DNA of 64,000 nt from Rebecca billardiae RCC1528. Taxonomy: Eukaryota > Haptophyta. The notes under the pieces were generated by a model. That model did no database searches and was not told the DNA's origin. It was given only the letters and a program-made list of their open reading frames with translations. Below are positions 1-12,188 of this stretch, piece by piece. Location: contig OZ251248.1 of assembly GCA_965240325.2 (NCBI GenBank), positions 62,001 to 126,000 on the forward strand, in the 5' to 3' direction. A program made the translations under genes and the position numbers. Numbering within the stretch: position 1 is the first letter of the stretch; each line of letters starts with the position of its first letter.

Positions 1-1020
1 TCGTGGGCGGGCTGCGCGCGCACGCGCCGCGCGGCTGCGGCGCGCGCGGCGCGGCGCGCGCCGCCGCGGCGTGCGCGCGCGAGCCGGCGGCGTGCGCGCT
101 CGCGGCGCACGCGCTCGCGGCGGGCGCGGCGCTCGCGCGCGCCGACGCGGCCGCGCGCGTGCGCGTCGCGCGCGCCGCGCCCGCGCTGGTCGCCGAGGCG
201 GCGGGCGGGCTGCTCGCGCTGGCGAGCGCGCTCGGCGAGGGCGGCGGCGGCGAGGGCGGCGGGCGCGCGCCGGGCGCGCCGCCGCCGCTGCCGCCGCTGC
301 TCCGCCGCGCGCTCGCGCGCGCGCTGCCCGCGCTCGGCGGCGCGCTCGGCGCGCTCGGCGCGGCCGCGTGCGCGGAGGCCGTGCCGGGCGCGCGCGCGCT
401 GCTGCCGCCGCCGCCCGCCGCGCCCGCCGCCGCGCCCGCCGCCGCGCCGCCGCCGGCGGCGCAGCTCGACGGCCTGGGCGGCAGCGTGCTCGCGCTGTGC
501 GCGCGGCTGTGCGCGCTCCTCGGCTCGCCGTGCGCCCACGCCGCCGCGCGCGCGCACGGCGCGCTGCTCGCGCTGCGCGCGGACGGCTACGCGCGCGCCG
601 CGCTCGGCGCGGCGGCCGCGGCGGAGGCGGCGGCGGAGGCGGCGGCGGCGGCGGACGGCGGCGGCGACGCGGCGGGCGAGGAGGGCGGCGGGCCGGCGGA
701 GGCGGACTCGGAGTGGCTCGCCGCCGAGTGCGCCGCCGGGCCGTGGCTCGGCGCCGGGCTGGGCACGGCGGCCGGCGCCGCGCTCGGCGCCGCGCGCGCC
801 GCCGCGGCGCGCGCGCGCGCCGACGAGGCGGCCGCGGCCGCGCGCGCCGCGTCCGCGCGCGCGCTCGCGGCCGCGCTCGCGCCGTACGCGCAGCGCGAGC
901 CGGCGGAGGGCGGCGAGCCGCCGGCGGGCGCGCCGCGCGCGCGCGACGCGCCCGCGCCGCCCGAGGCGTGGGCGGCCGCGGTGCGCGCCGCGCTCGGCCT
1001 CGGCGGCGGCGCCTCGCGGC

Positions 1021-1056
<36 letters not shown>

Positions 1057-1946
1057 TGCTCGGCTGCACGAGTCTTGCGCCGCTGGCGGCGGCGCTGTGC
1101 GAGCTGGGCGCGGGCGCGGAGCTGCCGCTCGTGCGCGCGTGCGCCGCGCCGCGCGGCGCGTGCGAGCTCTCGCCGCCGCTCGCCGACGCGGCCGTGCTCG
1201 TCCTTGCCCACGCCGCGCTGCGCCGCGCCGACAGCGCGCGCGCGCTCGGCGGCGCGCTCGGCGGCGCGCTCGAGCGAGCGGCGCGCGCGCCGCCGAGCCG
1301 TGGGCTCGCGCGGCTGCTCGGCGTGCTCGCGCAGCTGCGCGGCCACGAGCCACCCGCCCGCGCCGACGGCGCCGCCGCGCCGCTCGAGCCGCCGCAGCCG
1401 CAGCCGCAGCCGCAGCCGCAGCCGCAGCCGCAGCCGCCGCAGCCGCCGCAGCCGCAGCCGCAGCCGCCGCAGCCGCAGCCGCAGCCGCCGCAGCCGCAGC
1501 CGCAGCCGCCGCCGCACCCGGGCGGCGCGCGCGCGCGCGCCGAGTTCTGGGGGGCGGTGCCGCGGCTGGCGGCGGCGGCGTGCGCGGCGCGGTGCGGCCG
1601 CCCGGCGCTCGCCGCGGCGTGGCTGGACGAGGCGCGCCTCGCGCGCGGCGGCGGCGCGCCGTGCGCCGCCGAGCGCGCGCTGCGCCGCGGGCTGCTGTGC
1701 GCCGAGGCGGCGCGCGCCGGCGTGCCCGCCGACGACGCGGCGCGCGCCGACGCCGACGACGCCGACGCCGAGGCGGAGGCGGAGTCGGAGTCGGAGGCGG
1801 AGGGCGGCGGCGGTGCGTGGGCGCGCGGCGGCGTGTCGGATCGCCCGGGGGCCGGCGCCGCCGAGGCCGTGCCGGGCGGCGCGTGGCTCGCGGCGCCCGT
1901 GGCGGCGCTGCGCACGCGCGACGCGGCGTGCCAGGCCGCGGCGCTC

Positions 1947-1990
<44 letters not shown>

Positions 1991-2212
1991 GTGCGCGCCC
2001 GCGCTGCTCGCCGCCGGCCTCGCCGCCGTCGTGAGCGAGATGGGCGGGCCGCGCGCCGGCGCGGCCGGCCTCGGCGCCGCCGCCGCCGCCGCGCAGTTTG
2101 AGGCTGCGTGGCGGCTGGGCGAATGGTCGCTGCCGCCCGCGCAGCGCGGCGCGGGCGGCGCGGGCGGCGCGGGCGCAGCGGGCTGGGGCGCGGCGCGGCA
2201 GCAGCCGCGGCC

Positions 2213-2244
<32 letters not shown>

Positions 2245-2996
2245 TGTACGCGGCGGCGCGCGCGGCGAGCCTGCGCCAGCCGCAGCTGTGCGCGGCGCGC
2301 GCGAGCGCCGCGAGCGCGCGTCTCGTCCGCGCGCTCTGCGCCGCCGGCGCCGGCGGCGGCGGGTGCGCCGGCCCCGCGGCCGAGCCATCGCTGGACAGCG
2401 GCGCGCTGCTGCCGCTGTGTCTGCTCGGGCAGCTCGATGCGGCGACGCGCGCGCTCGGCGGCTGGGCGGCGCTCGGCGAGGCCGAGGACGCGCACACGCC
2501 GCCGAGCGCCTCCGCGGAGGCGGGCGGCGGCGTCGCCGCGCTCGGCGGCGTGTGGCGCGCGGCCGCGGCCGCCGCGGACGCCGGCGTGCCGCCGCCGCTC
2601 GCAGAGCCGCCGCTCGGTGCGACGCGCCGCGCGGGCGGGCGGCGCGCGCGCGCGCGCGCACGGCGCGGCGCGCGCTCATCGCGCGCACCCGCGCGGCGCC
2701 CCCCGCGCCCCGCGCCGCCCGCCCGCGCCGCGCGCGCAGCGCTGCTGTGCGCCATGCTGCGCACCGCCGGCGCGGACGCGGAGGCGGCCGCGTGCGCGCT
2801 CGCGCGCGCGCGGCTCGCGCGGCGCGCGGGCCAGGAGATGGCGGCTGCGCGCGCGCTGTGCGAGGCGCGCCGGCTGGCGGCGGGTGCGCGCGCCGCGCCG
2901 CGCCGCCCGGCGCTTCTCCGCGCGCCGCCCGCCCGCGCGACGGGCGGCGGTGCCGTGGCCCAGCGCGCCGCCGCCCCTCGCCCCTTCCGCGCGGAC

Positions 2997-3041
<45 letters not shown>

Positions 3042-6000
3042 GCGCAGGCGTGGGCGGCGTGGGCGGCCTCGGCTGCGCGCTGCAGCTCGAGCGCGCGCAG
3101 CTCTGCTGGGGGCTGGGCGGAGGCGGCGCCCACGGCGGCGGCGGCGGCGGCGCCCGGCTGCTTGACCCGGCCGGCGGCGGCGGCGGCGGCGCCGAGCCCG
3201 CCTCCGCGGCGTCCGCCGCCCAGCGCGAGGCCGCGGGCGCGTCCGAGGCGCTGGCCGTGCTCGGCGCGCTGCTCGGCGCGCTCGACGCGCAGCCGCCGCC
3301 GCAGGGGCCGGCACACAGCAGCAGCGGCAGCTCGGCAGCCGCGCAGCACGTGCGCGCGCGCGCGCTGCGCCGCGCGGCCGAGTGGGCGGCGGCGACGCAT
3401 GCGCTTTCGGCCGAGCAGGTGGAGAGCTCGCGCTTCCGGCCGGCGGCGAGCGCGGCGCAGGCGGCGCACAGGGCGGCGCGCGCGGCCGCGCTCGCCGCGG
3501 CGGACGGCGCGGCGGGCGCGGCGGACGGCGGCGCGGCGCGCGAGGCCGCGTGGCGCGCGCATGACGCCGCCCTCGACACGCGGTGCGCGCCGCCGCCGCC
3601 GCGCGAGGCGCGCTCCCGCCACCTGGCCTGTCTGTCTGCTGTCTGTCTCTCTCCTGTCTGTGTTCTGTCTGTCTGCTGTCTGTCTCTCTCCTGTCTGTGT
3701 TCTGTCTGTCTGCTGTCTGTCTCCTGTCTGTCTGTCTCCTGTCTGTCTCCTGTCTGTCTGTCTGCTGTCTGTCTCCTGTCTGTCTCCTGTCTGTCTCCTG
3801 TCTGTCTCCTGTCTGTCTGTCTCCTGTCTGTCTGCTGTCTGTCTCCGGGCGGCGGCGGCGCGCGCGGCGCACCGTCGCCTCTGCATCCTGCCGGCACACA
3901 CACCGCCCGGGTCGCGCACACGCCGCGCGCGCGCCCCTCCCGCCGCCGCGCGCCCTGCCTGCCGCGCCGCGCCTCGCCACAGGTACGGTTGCCTCGCCGC
4001 GTTCGCCGCCTTCGCCTCCGCCGAGCTCGGCGGCGCGCGCACGCAGCTGCGCTCGGCGGACGCGCGGCGGCGGCGCGCGCTCGGCGCGCGCATGCGCGCC
4101 GCCATCGCCGACGCCAACGCCGCCCTGGCGGAGGCGCAGCAGCAGCAGCAGCAGCCGCCGCCGCAGCAGGGCAGCGGCTCGGCGGCGGGCGGCGGGCCGG
4201 CGGCGCCGAGCGGCGGCGGACCCGCGGACGGCGGGCGGCGGCGCGGCAGCGGCGGCCGAGCCAGCGCCGCGCCGCCCGCGCCCACCGCCGCCTCCAAGCG
4301 CCGGCGCTCCGCCGACGCGGGCGCGCGCCGCGTCGACTCGCGCCAGCTGCGGCTGCAGCTCGGCACGCTCAGCCGCAAGCTCGCTGAGCTGCGCGCGGCC
4401 GACGACGACGCGGCGCGGCGCGCGGAGCGCTGGGCCACGGTCTCGCTCGAGGCGCACCTGCTCGCGCTGCGCGCCGGTGCGCGCTGCGCTGCGCGCGCGA
4501 CCGCGCGCTCGGCCGCGAACAGCCCCGCGCGCTCACGCCCGCGCCGCGCGCGCGCGCGCGCGCTCACTCGGCGGGTGGCGCCGCAGCGTCCGCGCGCTCG
4601 GCGGGCGCGGCGCGCGCGCACGCCACCGCCGCGCTGGCGGTCTGGCTCGAGCGGCCGGCGGGCGGGGCGGCGGGCGGCGCGCGCGCGGACGATGCGGCGT
4701 GCGCGCTGCTGCGCACGCACCTCGTCGCGCCCGCGGGCGCCGGCGGCGAGGGTGGCGGGCCGCGCCAGTGCCTCGCGCCGTTTGCGCAGCACGCCGGTGC
4801 GCCGCGCCGCGCCGCGCGCCGACCGCGCGCCGCGCGCGCCGCGCGCCGCGCCGACGGCCCGCCGCGCGCCGCCGCCGCCCGACCGCGCGCGCGGCCGCGC
4901 GCGCGCCGCTCCGCCGCCGCGCCGCGCCGCGCCGCGCGCCGCGCGCAGAGACGCTCGCCGCGCGCGCCGCCGCGGGGCACCCGGGCCTCTCCCCGGGCTG
5001 CGCCGAGCTCGAGGCGGCGCTGCTGCTCGCGCTGTGCGCGCCGCACGCGGGCGCGGCCGAGCGCGCGGCCGCGGCCGGCGCGCGCGGCGGCGGCGGCGGG
5101 TGCGCGGCCGAGCGCGCCGAGGGCGGCGGCGGCGGCTGGGCGGGCGGCCCCGCGCTGTGCGCACTCGTCGCGCTCGAGGGCAGCCCCGTCGAGGAGCCGC
5201 CGCTCGGCGGCGCCGCGCGCTCGCGCGTGCGCTCGCTGCTCGGCGCGGCCGGCGCGCGCTCCGAGGCCGCGCGCGCCGCGGTCGACGGCGCGCGGCGCGC
5301 GGCGCGCGGGTACGTCGCTCTGGCCGCGGCGGCGGCGTGCGCGGGCGCGCGCGGCGCGGCGGAGGCGGGCCCGCGCGCGGGCTCGCTCAGCCGCTGCCTC
5401 GGCGCGGCGGGCGTGCCGCGCGCCGACTGGCTCTGCCCCACCGCGCCCGCCGCCGCCGCCGCCGCCGCCGCGGCCGGCGGCGGCGGCGGCGCGCCGCTCG
5501 GCGTGCGGCGCGCGGCCGCGCGCGCGCCGCTGCCGAGCGCGCCGCCGCCGTGCGCCGCGCTCGGCGCGTACGCGGACGCGCGCGGGCGCGAGCTCGCGCT
5601 GCCCGGCGCGGGCGGCGTGTGCGGCTTCGACGACGAGGTGCGCTTCGTCCGCCTCGACGTGCGCGCGCACGCCATCGGCCTGCCCGCCGCCGCGGGCGCC
5701 GAGGCGGAGGCGGCGGCGGGCGCGGAGGCGGAGCGCTGGGCTTGGGCCGCGCTCGTGCGCGCGCGGCTCGGCGCGCCCGCCGACGGCGGTGGCGCCGAGG
5801 GCGGCGGCGGCGGGCGCGGGTGCTGGCAGCTCGTGCGCGCGCTGCCGCTGCTCTGCGCGCGGCGCGAGGCCAGCGTCTCCCGCCTGCTCCGCGCGCTCGA
5901 CGACACCCTCGCCGCGGACGGCGCGTGCGCGCGCGCGCGCGCGAGGCTGCGGCTGCGGCCGGCGGCGATGGTGGCGACAGCGGAGCCGCCGACCGCGCCC

Positions 6001-7023
6001 GCCGGCGGCGGCGGCGGCGGCGGCGGCTCGCTGCGCGGCGCGGCGGGCGTGTGCGTGCGCGAGTGGAGCGACGACGCGCAGCCGCTCGCGCGCGTGATCG
6101 ACGCCTCGCGCGCGCCGCGAGACGCCGCCGCGCTCGCGGCCGCGCGCGCGCGGCTCGCGGCACTCGACGGCACGCGCGCGGCCGCGGCCGCGGCCGCGGC
6201 CGCCGCGGCCGCGCCGCCGCCCGCGCCCTCGGCCGCGGCCGCCGCGGCGCGCGCGGCGGCGTTCGAGGCGGCGCGCGCGGCGGGCCCGCCCGCCGACGCG
6301 CTCGCGTGCGCGCTGCACGCGCGCCTCGGCGCCGCGCCTGACTGGCTCGCCGCGCGCGCCGCGCTCGCGCGCAGCACCGCCGCCGCTGCCGTCTGCGGCT
6401 GGGCGATCGGCGCCGGCGGCCGCACCGCGCGCGCAGGCGTGCGGCTGGACGCGCGCAGCGGCGTGCTCGAGCTCGCCGAGCTGGGCGGGCTGGCGTTCGG
6501 TGAGGGCGAGCGCGCGGCGTGGGCCGAGGCCGTCCCCTTCCGCCTCACGCCCGCGCTCGAGCGCGCCCTCGGCCCCGCAGGCGCCGACGGCGGCGTGCTC
6601 GGCCTGCGCGCCGCCGCCGAGGCGTGCGCGCGCGCGCTGCGCGCGCCGCGCGCCGCGTCGGCGCTGCTCGGCGCGCTCGACGCGCTCGCGCACGACCCGC
6701 TGCACCGCTGGGTGCTGCGTGCCGACGCCGAGGGCCGCGCCGACGCGCCGCGCGCGCGCGCCCTCGCCGCCGACGACGACGACGCCGACGCCGACGCCGA
6801 CGCCGACGAGCACTCGCCCGAGCGCGGCGGCGGCGGCGGCGGGGCGGAGGAGGCCGCGCGCGCCGCCGTGCGCGCGCGCGTGCTCGCGCGGCTCGAGGGC
6901 CGCGAGCGCGCGCGCGGCGCCGAGGCGCTCGGCGTGGAGGCGCAGGTCGGCCGGCTGATCGAGGCGGCGACCGACGGCGCGCGGCTCGCCGCCGTCCACC
7001 ACGCGTGGGAGGCGTGGCTCTGA
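1..7023 (+). CDS. ATM/Tel1-type PI3K-related kinase, 3' part; predicted pseudokinase (5' end outside window)
   Basis: ATM/Tel1 senses DNA double-strand breaks in the nucleus. My model joins <1-2616, 2740-2883, 3048-3582, 3983-4476, 4587-4796 and 4949-7023. All five introns are GT-AG and their phases restore one frame (2023 residues in the window). The N-terminal part is Ala-rich and helical, with Gln-Pro and poly-Gln tracts. The FAT region is recognisable around 3983-4476 (RYGCLAAFAAFASAEL, colinear with the ATM block containing SLAKFADTQYQRI). In the kinase fold, PFRLT (6535-6549) and HDPLHRW follow the ATM order. The gene ends in a FATC-like tail (QVGRLIEAAT ... AWEAWL, stop 7021-7023). Key residues are changed: the QLVKGRDDLRQD block reads QLVRALPLLCARRE (5827-5868), catalytic DRHxxN reads GRTARA (6418-6435), and the metal-binding Asp is Glu (6478). 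TRRAP is the known PIKK pseudokinase, but the FATC and HDPL matches favour ATM. Family assignment is firm; inactivity is inference. Confidence 0.82.
1393..1512 (+). repeat. CCGCAG/CCG coding microsatellite (Gln-Pro tract)
   Basis: Tandem CCGCAG and CCG units encode alternating Gln and Pro within the first exon of the ATM-like gene. All units are multiples of three, so length changes would keep the frame. A separate CAG run at about 2213-2242 encodes about 10 Gln in the same exon. Confidence 0.9.
3625..3846 (+). repeat. CTGT/CTCCTGTCTGT microsatellite inside an intron
   Basis: About 220 bases of CTGTCTGT, CTCCTGTCTGT and CTGCTGTCTGT units lie inside the 400-base intron 3583-3982 of the ATM-like gene. 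The tract is strongly pyrimidine-biased on the + strand. It translates as CLSVCLL-type nonsense in every frame, so it is not coding. Confidence 0.93.
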
Positions 7024-9163
7024 TCCGGACGACGAGCAGCGGCCGCGCGCCGGTCACTTCGCGCTGCTGTCACGGCGGCTGCGCGCCAAGTTAGGACTAT
7101 ACTACCGCGACGATATATGAATAAGTATACAGGGTCTCCAACACTGCTAAACTGGCGGACATGCACTTTGGGCAGCAGCTGCTCAGCGTACGGCCTGTGG
7201 CTCGGCCTGCCGTCCGACGCAGGGGTCAACGACGGCGGCCCCGCCGGAGCGGCCGGGCTTGTGTAGCACCTGCCCGCCTTTATTGGCAACTGCATGATGT
7301 GGTGGCGACTCGCGCTGCTCACTCACGAGTGCTCGGCCCGGGCACGCTGCACGCCGACGGCACGGGGCGGCGCTCCCGGCGCGGGCGCCAGATACAGTAG
7401 TACACGCAGCAGCAGACGACGAACGCGCCTCGTCGCGACGTGAGTGCGCGCACCGGCTCCCACTCCGCTGCGGCCGTGTCGCATTCAGACGACTGTGCGG
7501 CCGTGCGCCTAAGTAAGCCGTGGCCGTAGCCCGTAGTAGTATATGAGCAGCAAGTACGTTATTATTGGCGCGCCCACAGCTGTGCGCGCAGCCGGCTGCG
7601 GTGAGTCGGCGATGATGAGGCTTTATTTGCGTACTACTACCTTATACCTACGACAGTATAGGCAATCGCGGGCGCAATAGCAGGCGCGGACCTGTAGTCG
7701 CGTCGTCTAATCACGTATAGCGTTAAGTAACAGGCCGGGCGATCTCGGGCCGCGCCTAGACTGAACTGAGACTCGGCGATTGGCTGGTTCGCTCGCTAGT
7801 AGATACGCATCATATAGTCACATCATCATCACTATAAGTGAACCGGGCCCGGACTAGCTACTGTCCGGTCGCGGCTGACCGGAGAGTCAGATTGGTCCGC
7901 TGAGGCGCACGGACGCAGCAGTCGGCCCGCACGGTGGCGGGACCGGCCCGGCGCGCGGCCCGACCGTACGAGTACAGTAGGCCAAGTCCCGACTTCTCTG
8001 ATGACTTAGATGACTCCTGGCCAGTGCACCGCGGCATCCGTATGCAACATCGTCATGCCAGAGTTGCTCGATCCAAAATGGCGCCGCCCATCAATGAGAA
8101 TAATATATTATAAATAAAAGTTTCGTCGGCCTCGCCGGCCGGGCCTTTGAATATTAATTTGGACTCGTCAGTGAATACAGTGATGCTGTCTGAGCATTGC
8201 CGCGGGGGGCTCTGCCCACCTGCGCCCCCCGCGCCTGCGCGGCGGGCGGGCCTAGCTAAGAAACTGAGACTCCGTAGGCGCTCGGGCTACCGAACGGCTA
8301 AGAAACCGAGACTAGCCGTGAGATCTCTGACTTGTTATTGCCCGCGATTGCCTGTACGGGCAGTCGCTCTTCCCCGGTATGCGTCGCCCGAGTGGCCCGC
8401 CAGCTAGCCCATCGCTGGACTCAGCTGTTCTCGCCGCAGCCGCGTGACGCAGCGCGAGCAGGTGGTCGGCGCCGGCCGCGACAGCGCGCACGCGCACCGC
8501 GCTGAGCGAGGGCACGCGTGCTGGCAACAGTGGCACGCGCACGGGCGGGGCATCCTCGGCAGCGCCAGTGCCACAACGGACCACTACGCGCCGGAGGTAC
8601 GCCATGTATGTGCCCACCGTCATGTCCCGCCTGCTCCTCGCCGCACGTGTGCAGCGCGCCACCCGTGCCGACGAGCGCGCTCAGCGCGCAATACACCGCC
8701 GACGCGCAGGAGGCGACGTGCGCGCACGCCAGCTCGGAGACGCGTTCGCGCGCGAGCAGCTCCTCCGTCGGTCCGTCCACGTGTGCGCGTTGCTCGTCGC
8801 TCGGCAGCGACGGCGACAGCGCTGGCGACTGGCGAGCGGCCGCCGCCCGGCACACCGCGGAAGAGTCGAGCGGCAGCGTTCGCGCTGCACAGGTCGCGCG
8901 GCGGCAGGCCCTCCGCGATGCACCCTCACCTCGACCGGCAGGCCAAGCGCGGGTCGGCCGTGTTGAGTGTGCAAGACTCCAACGCCTGGCGGCAGCCGTC
9001 CGGACTCATCTGTTGTCCATCCGGACTGCGCCAGCAGCAAATCCGTTGCAGGGCGGGCGCCGTTCTCGGGCGGCTGGGCTTCTCACGAGCGCTCTCCGCG
9101 CACCGGCGGCGCTCGCGCGAGCGCCGGCCGCGCAGGCAGCGAGCACCCCCCCTCGAGCGCGCG
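7024..9163. other. Intergenic spacer, lower GC
   Basis: About 2.1 kb between the ATM-like stop and the chosen dynein start. Stop codons are frequent and GC is clearly below the flanking exons. An AT patch (AATAATATATTATAAATAAA, 8098-8117) is the most AT-rich point. The last kilobase reopens in the dynein frame and may hold its 5' UTR or an unseen first exon. I see no other gene, tRNA or repeat. Confidence 0.6.
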
Positions 9164-9477
9164 ATGGCGCCCCCTGGCGCCGCGCTCCCCCCACTCCCCG
9201 TGCCCCCCGCGCCGGCGCCGCCCGCGGCCGACGGCGGCGGCCGCGCGCGCGACGGCGGCGCGGGCGGCGCCGAGCCGCAGCAGCAGCAGCTGCGCGCCGC
9301 CGGCTCGACGCCGCACATCCGCTCGGCGCGCGAGGCGCGCACGGCGCCGCTGGAGGGCGAGCGGCCGGACGCCCGGCCCTCCTCCGCCCCGCGCCGCGGC
9401 TCGAGCACCCAGCTCCCAACCCTCGGCGCCGCGGCCGACGGCGGCGGCGCCAAGCCGCCGCCGCCGCGGCCGGCGTG

Positions 9478-9516
<39 letters not shown>

Positions 9517-11912
9517 GCTCGGCGCGCCCGGCCGCAGCGTGCGCGCGCCGCTGCTCGTGCCCCCCGGTGGCCGCGCCGCCGCCGGCGGCGCGTCGCTGTC
9601 GCTCGGCGTCGGCGGCGTCGACGGCGGCGGCGCGTGCGGCGGCGGCCATGCTGGTTGGGGCGGCGCGGGCGCGCAGCCGCAGCCGCTGCAGCACGCGGCG
9701 GGCTCGCCGTCGAGCGTGCGGCTGGACGCGCGCGAGCGCGCGCTGCTCGAGCTGCTCTCGGGCCCGTGCGCGATGCCGCTCCACGTCCTCGAGACCGCCG
9801 TCAGCTCGGACGCTCACCAGCTCGGCCTCGTGCGAGCGTTTGTGAGCGCAAAGCCGCCGCCGCCGCCGGCGGGAACGGCGGCGGCGGCCGTCTCGGCGGG
9901 CGGCGGCGGTGGTGATGGGGGCGGCGGTGGCGGTGCCGCGCCGTGCCGCGTGCTGCTCCTCTACCGCTCGGCCGAGCGCGACGCGTCGGGCCTGCTGCGC
10001 GAGCGCGCCCTCGTCTCGCGCCCCGGCGGCGCCGTGCCGTCGGCGTTTGCATCGGAGCTGGTCGCACTGGTCGTGCGCGTCACGCCGGCGGAGCAGCAGG
10101 CGGCGCAGGGGCTGCCGCCGCCGGCGGGCGGGGCGTGCGGCTCGCTCGGCGGCGGCGGCGGCGGCGGCCTCGGCGGCGCCACCGCCGGCGGCTCGACCGC
10201 GCTCGTGCTGAGCGCGCCCGGCGGCGGCGGCGCGGCCGCGGGCGGCGCGCTCGCGCCTTACGGCGTGGGCGCGGGCGGCGCGTCCGCGGCGGCGGGCGGG
10301 CTGGGCGGGCTGGGCGTGCTGGCGTCCGCGGCGTTCGCGGACGAGCGCGCCGACGCGCCGATCCCCAGCGCGCGCGACGTGCGCCACTGCGTCTCCATCG
10401 CCGTGCTCGCCGCGGGGCGCGCGGCGCTGCCGTCGCCGCGCGCCGACGCGGGCCTCGCGCCGCGCGGCCGCGGCGGCGGCGGCGCGGCCGGCGGCGGCGG
10501 CGCGGCGGGCGGGCTGGGCGGCGGCGCGGGGTTCCCCGTGCTCGGCGCCGAGTCGCCGCTCGCGCAGCCCCTCGCCGCGGCGCAGGCGCTCCTCTCGCAG
10601 CTCTACCTGCCCCTCCTCGGCGCGATGCTCCGCACGGCCAACCGCGCGGCCGCGCAGCACCCGACGCGGCGCGCGGCCGCGGCGCTCGCCGACGGCGGCG
10701 GCGGCGGCGGCGGCGTCGGCGGCGGCGGCGCGCGGCTGCTGCGCGGGCCGGAGGGCGGCGGCGGCGAGGGCGGCGCGCCGGTGCTCGCGCGGTACGACGG
10801 CGGCGGCGCCGGCGCCGGCTCCGCCGGCCGCGCCGTCCGCGCCGCGCAGCGCGCCGCCGCCAAGCAGGCCGAGGCGGCCGCGCGCATCGCCGACGCGCTG
10901 CTCGCACTGCGGCAGCAGCTTGTGCGCGCAGCCGAGAAGCTGAGCGAGGCGTCGGACTGCATGACGCTGACGTTCCACCTGCACGCGCCCGAGATGGACG
11001 GCGTGCCGCTCGCCGACTTCCCCGCGCACGTCCTCGCCGAGGCGCTCGGCCCGCCGCCGCCGCTCTCGCCGCGCGCCGGCGGCGGCGGCGGCGGCGCGTG
11101 CGGAGCGTTCGCTCTGGTCTCGGCGGTCGCGGCGTCCGTCGGCCCCGCCGGCTCGCCCTCGGGTGCGGAGGGCGGCGAGGAGGCGGGGCTGGAGGCGGAG
11201 GGGTCGGGCGTCGGCCCGTCCGCCTCCGCGCTCGGCGGCGCGCCCTCTGCGCAGCCCTCCGCCCTCTCCGACGCGCCCTCCGCCTCCGCCGCCGCCGCGG
11301 GCCCGCAGCCGTCCGCGCTCGCGCGGCTGCCGTCATGCTGCGCGTCCGCGTGCGGCGGCCATGCTGACGGCTCGGTGGCGACGGCGCACACGGCGAACTC
11401 GGGCGGCGGCGGCGGCGGTGGTGGCGGCGGTGGCGGCGGCGGCGGCGCGCGCGCCGCGCCGCCCGTCTCCGCGCGCGAGCTCCTCGCCCGCCTCGACGGC
11501 CCCGACGACTTTGCGATGGCGGCCGACGCGCCGCGCATCGGCGACTACTGCGCGCGCGTGCTCGGCGCGTGGCTGCACGAGCTGCGCGGCGCGCTCGAGC
11601 TCGGCGGCGCGAGCGGCGCGGCGATCGTGGCGCAGCCGCCGCCGCCGTCGCCGCCGGCCGCGGCCACGCGCACCGACTCGCCCGGCGGCGCCGCCGTCGC
11701 CGCGGCCGCGGCCGCGGCCGCGGCCGCGGCCGGCGGCGCGCGCGCGCCGCGCCCAAGCCTCCGGCTGAGCACCGCGGCGGGCGGCGGCGGGCCGGCGGCG
11801 GGGAGCGCCGCGCCCTCGCCCGCGCCGTCGCGCACCGTGTCGGCGGGCGCGGCGGTGGCGGCGCGCCGCTTCTCCGTCGAGTCGGCGGGCGCGTTTGGCG
11901 TCGCGCACACGC

Positions 11913-11950
<38 letters not shown>

Positions 11951-12150
11951 GCGTCCGGCGGCGGCGCCGGCCCCACGCAGATCCGCGTGCACCCGGTCGC
12001 GGAGGGCGACGAGGAGGAGGAGGGCGGCGGCGTCGGCGGCGTCGGCGTGGGCGTGGGTCCGGGCGTGGCGGGCGAGGAGGAGGACGACGCGGCGAGCGGC
12101 TCCGCGGGCGGCGCGGGCTCGGCCGGCGCGGGCTCGGCGCACGCGGACGA

Positions 12151-12188
<38 letters not shown>

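Noticed and set aside
6391-6498. A hidden intron or frameshift explaining the missing DRHxxN in the ATM-like kinase
   Set aside because: Residues on both sides align without gaps in the same frame, and no GT-AG pair of plausible length removes the segment or reveals the motif.
5821-7023. TRRAP instead of ATM
   Set aside because: TRRAP also lacks catalytic residues and has PFRLTP, but HDPL-W, the QVGRLIEAAT FATC pattern and the FAT block at 3983-4476 fit ATM better. A tree would settle it.
8444-9163. Extension of the dynein reading frame upstream to 8444
   Set aside because: The frame is open but starts on a non-ATG codon, the composition is that of the spacer, and no dynein-like sequence is present. 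Met at 9164 was preferred.
7024-9163. tRNA or other small RNA gene in the low-GC spacer
   Set aside because: I found no cloverleaf-compatible T-arm and acceptor pair by eye. A tRNAscan or Rfam search would be decisive.
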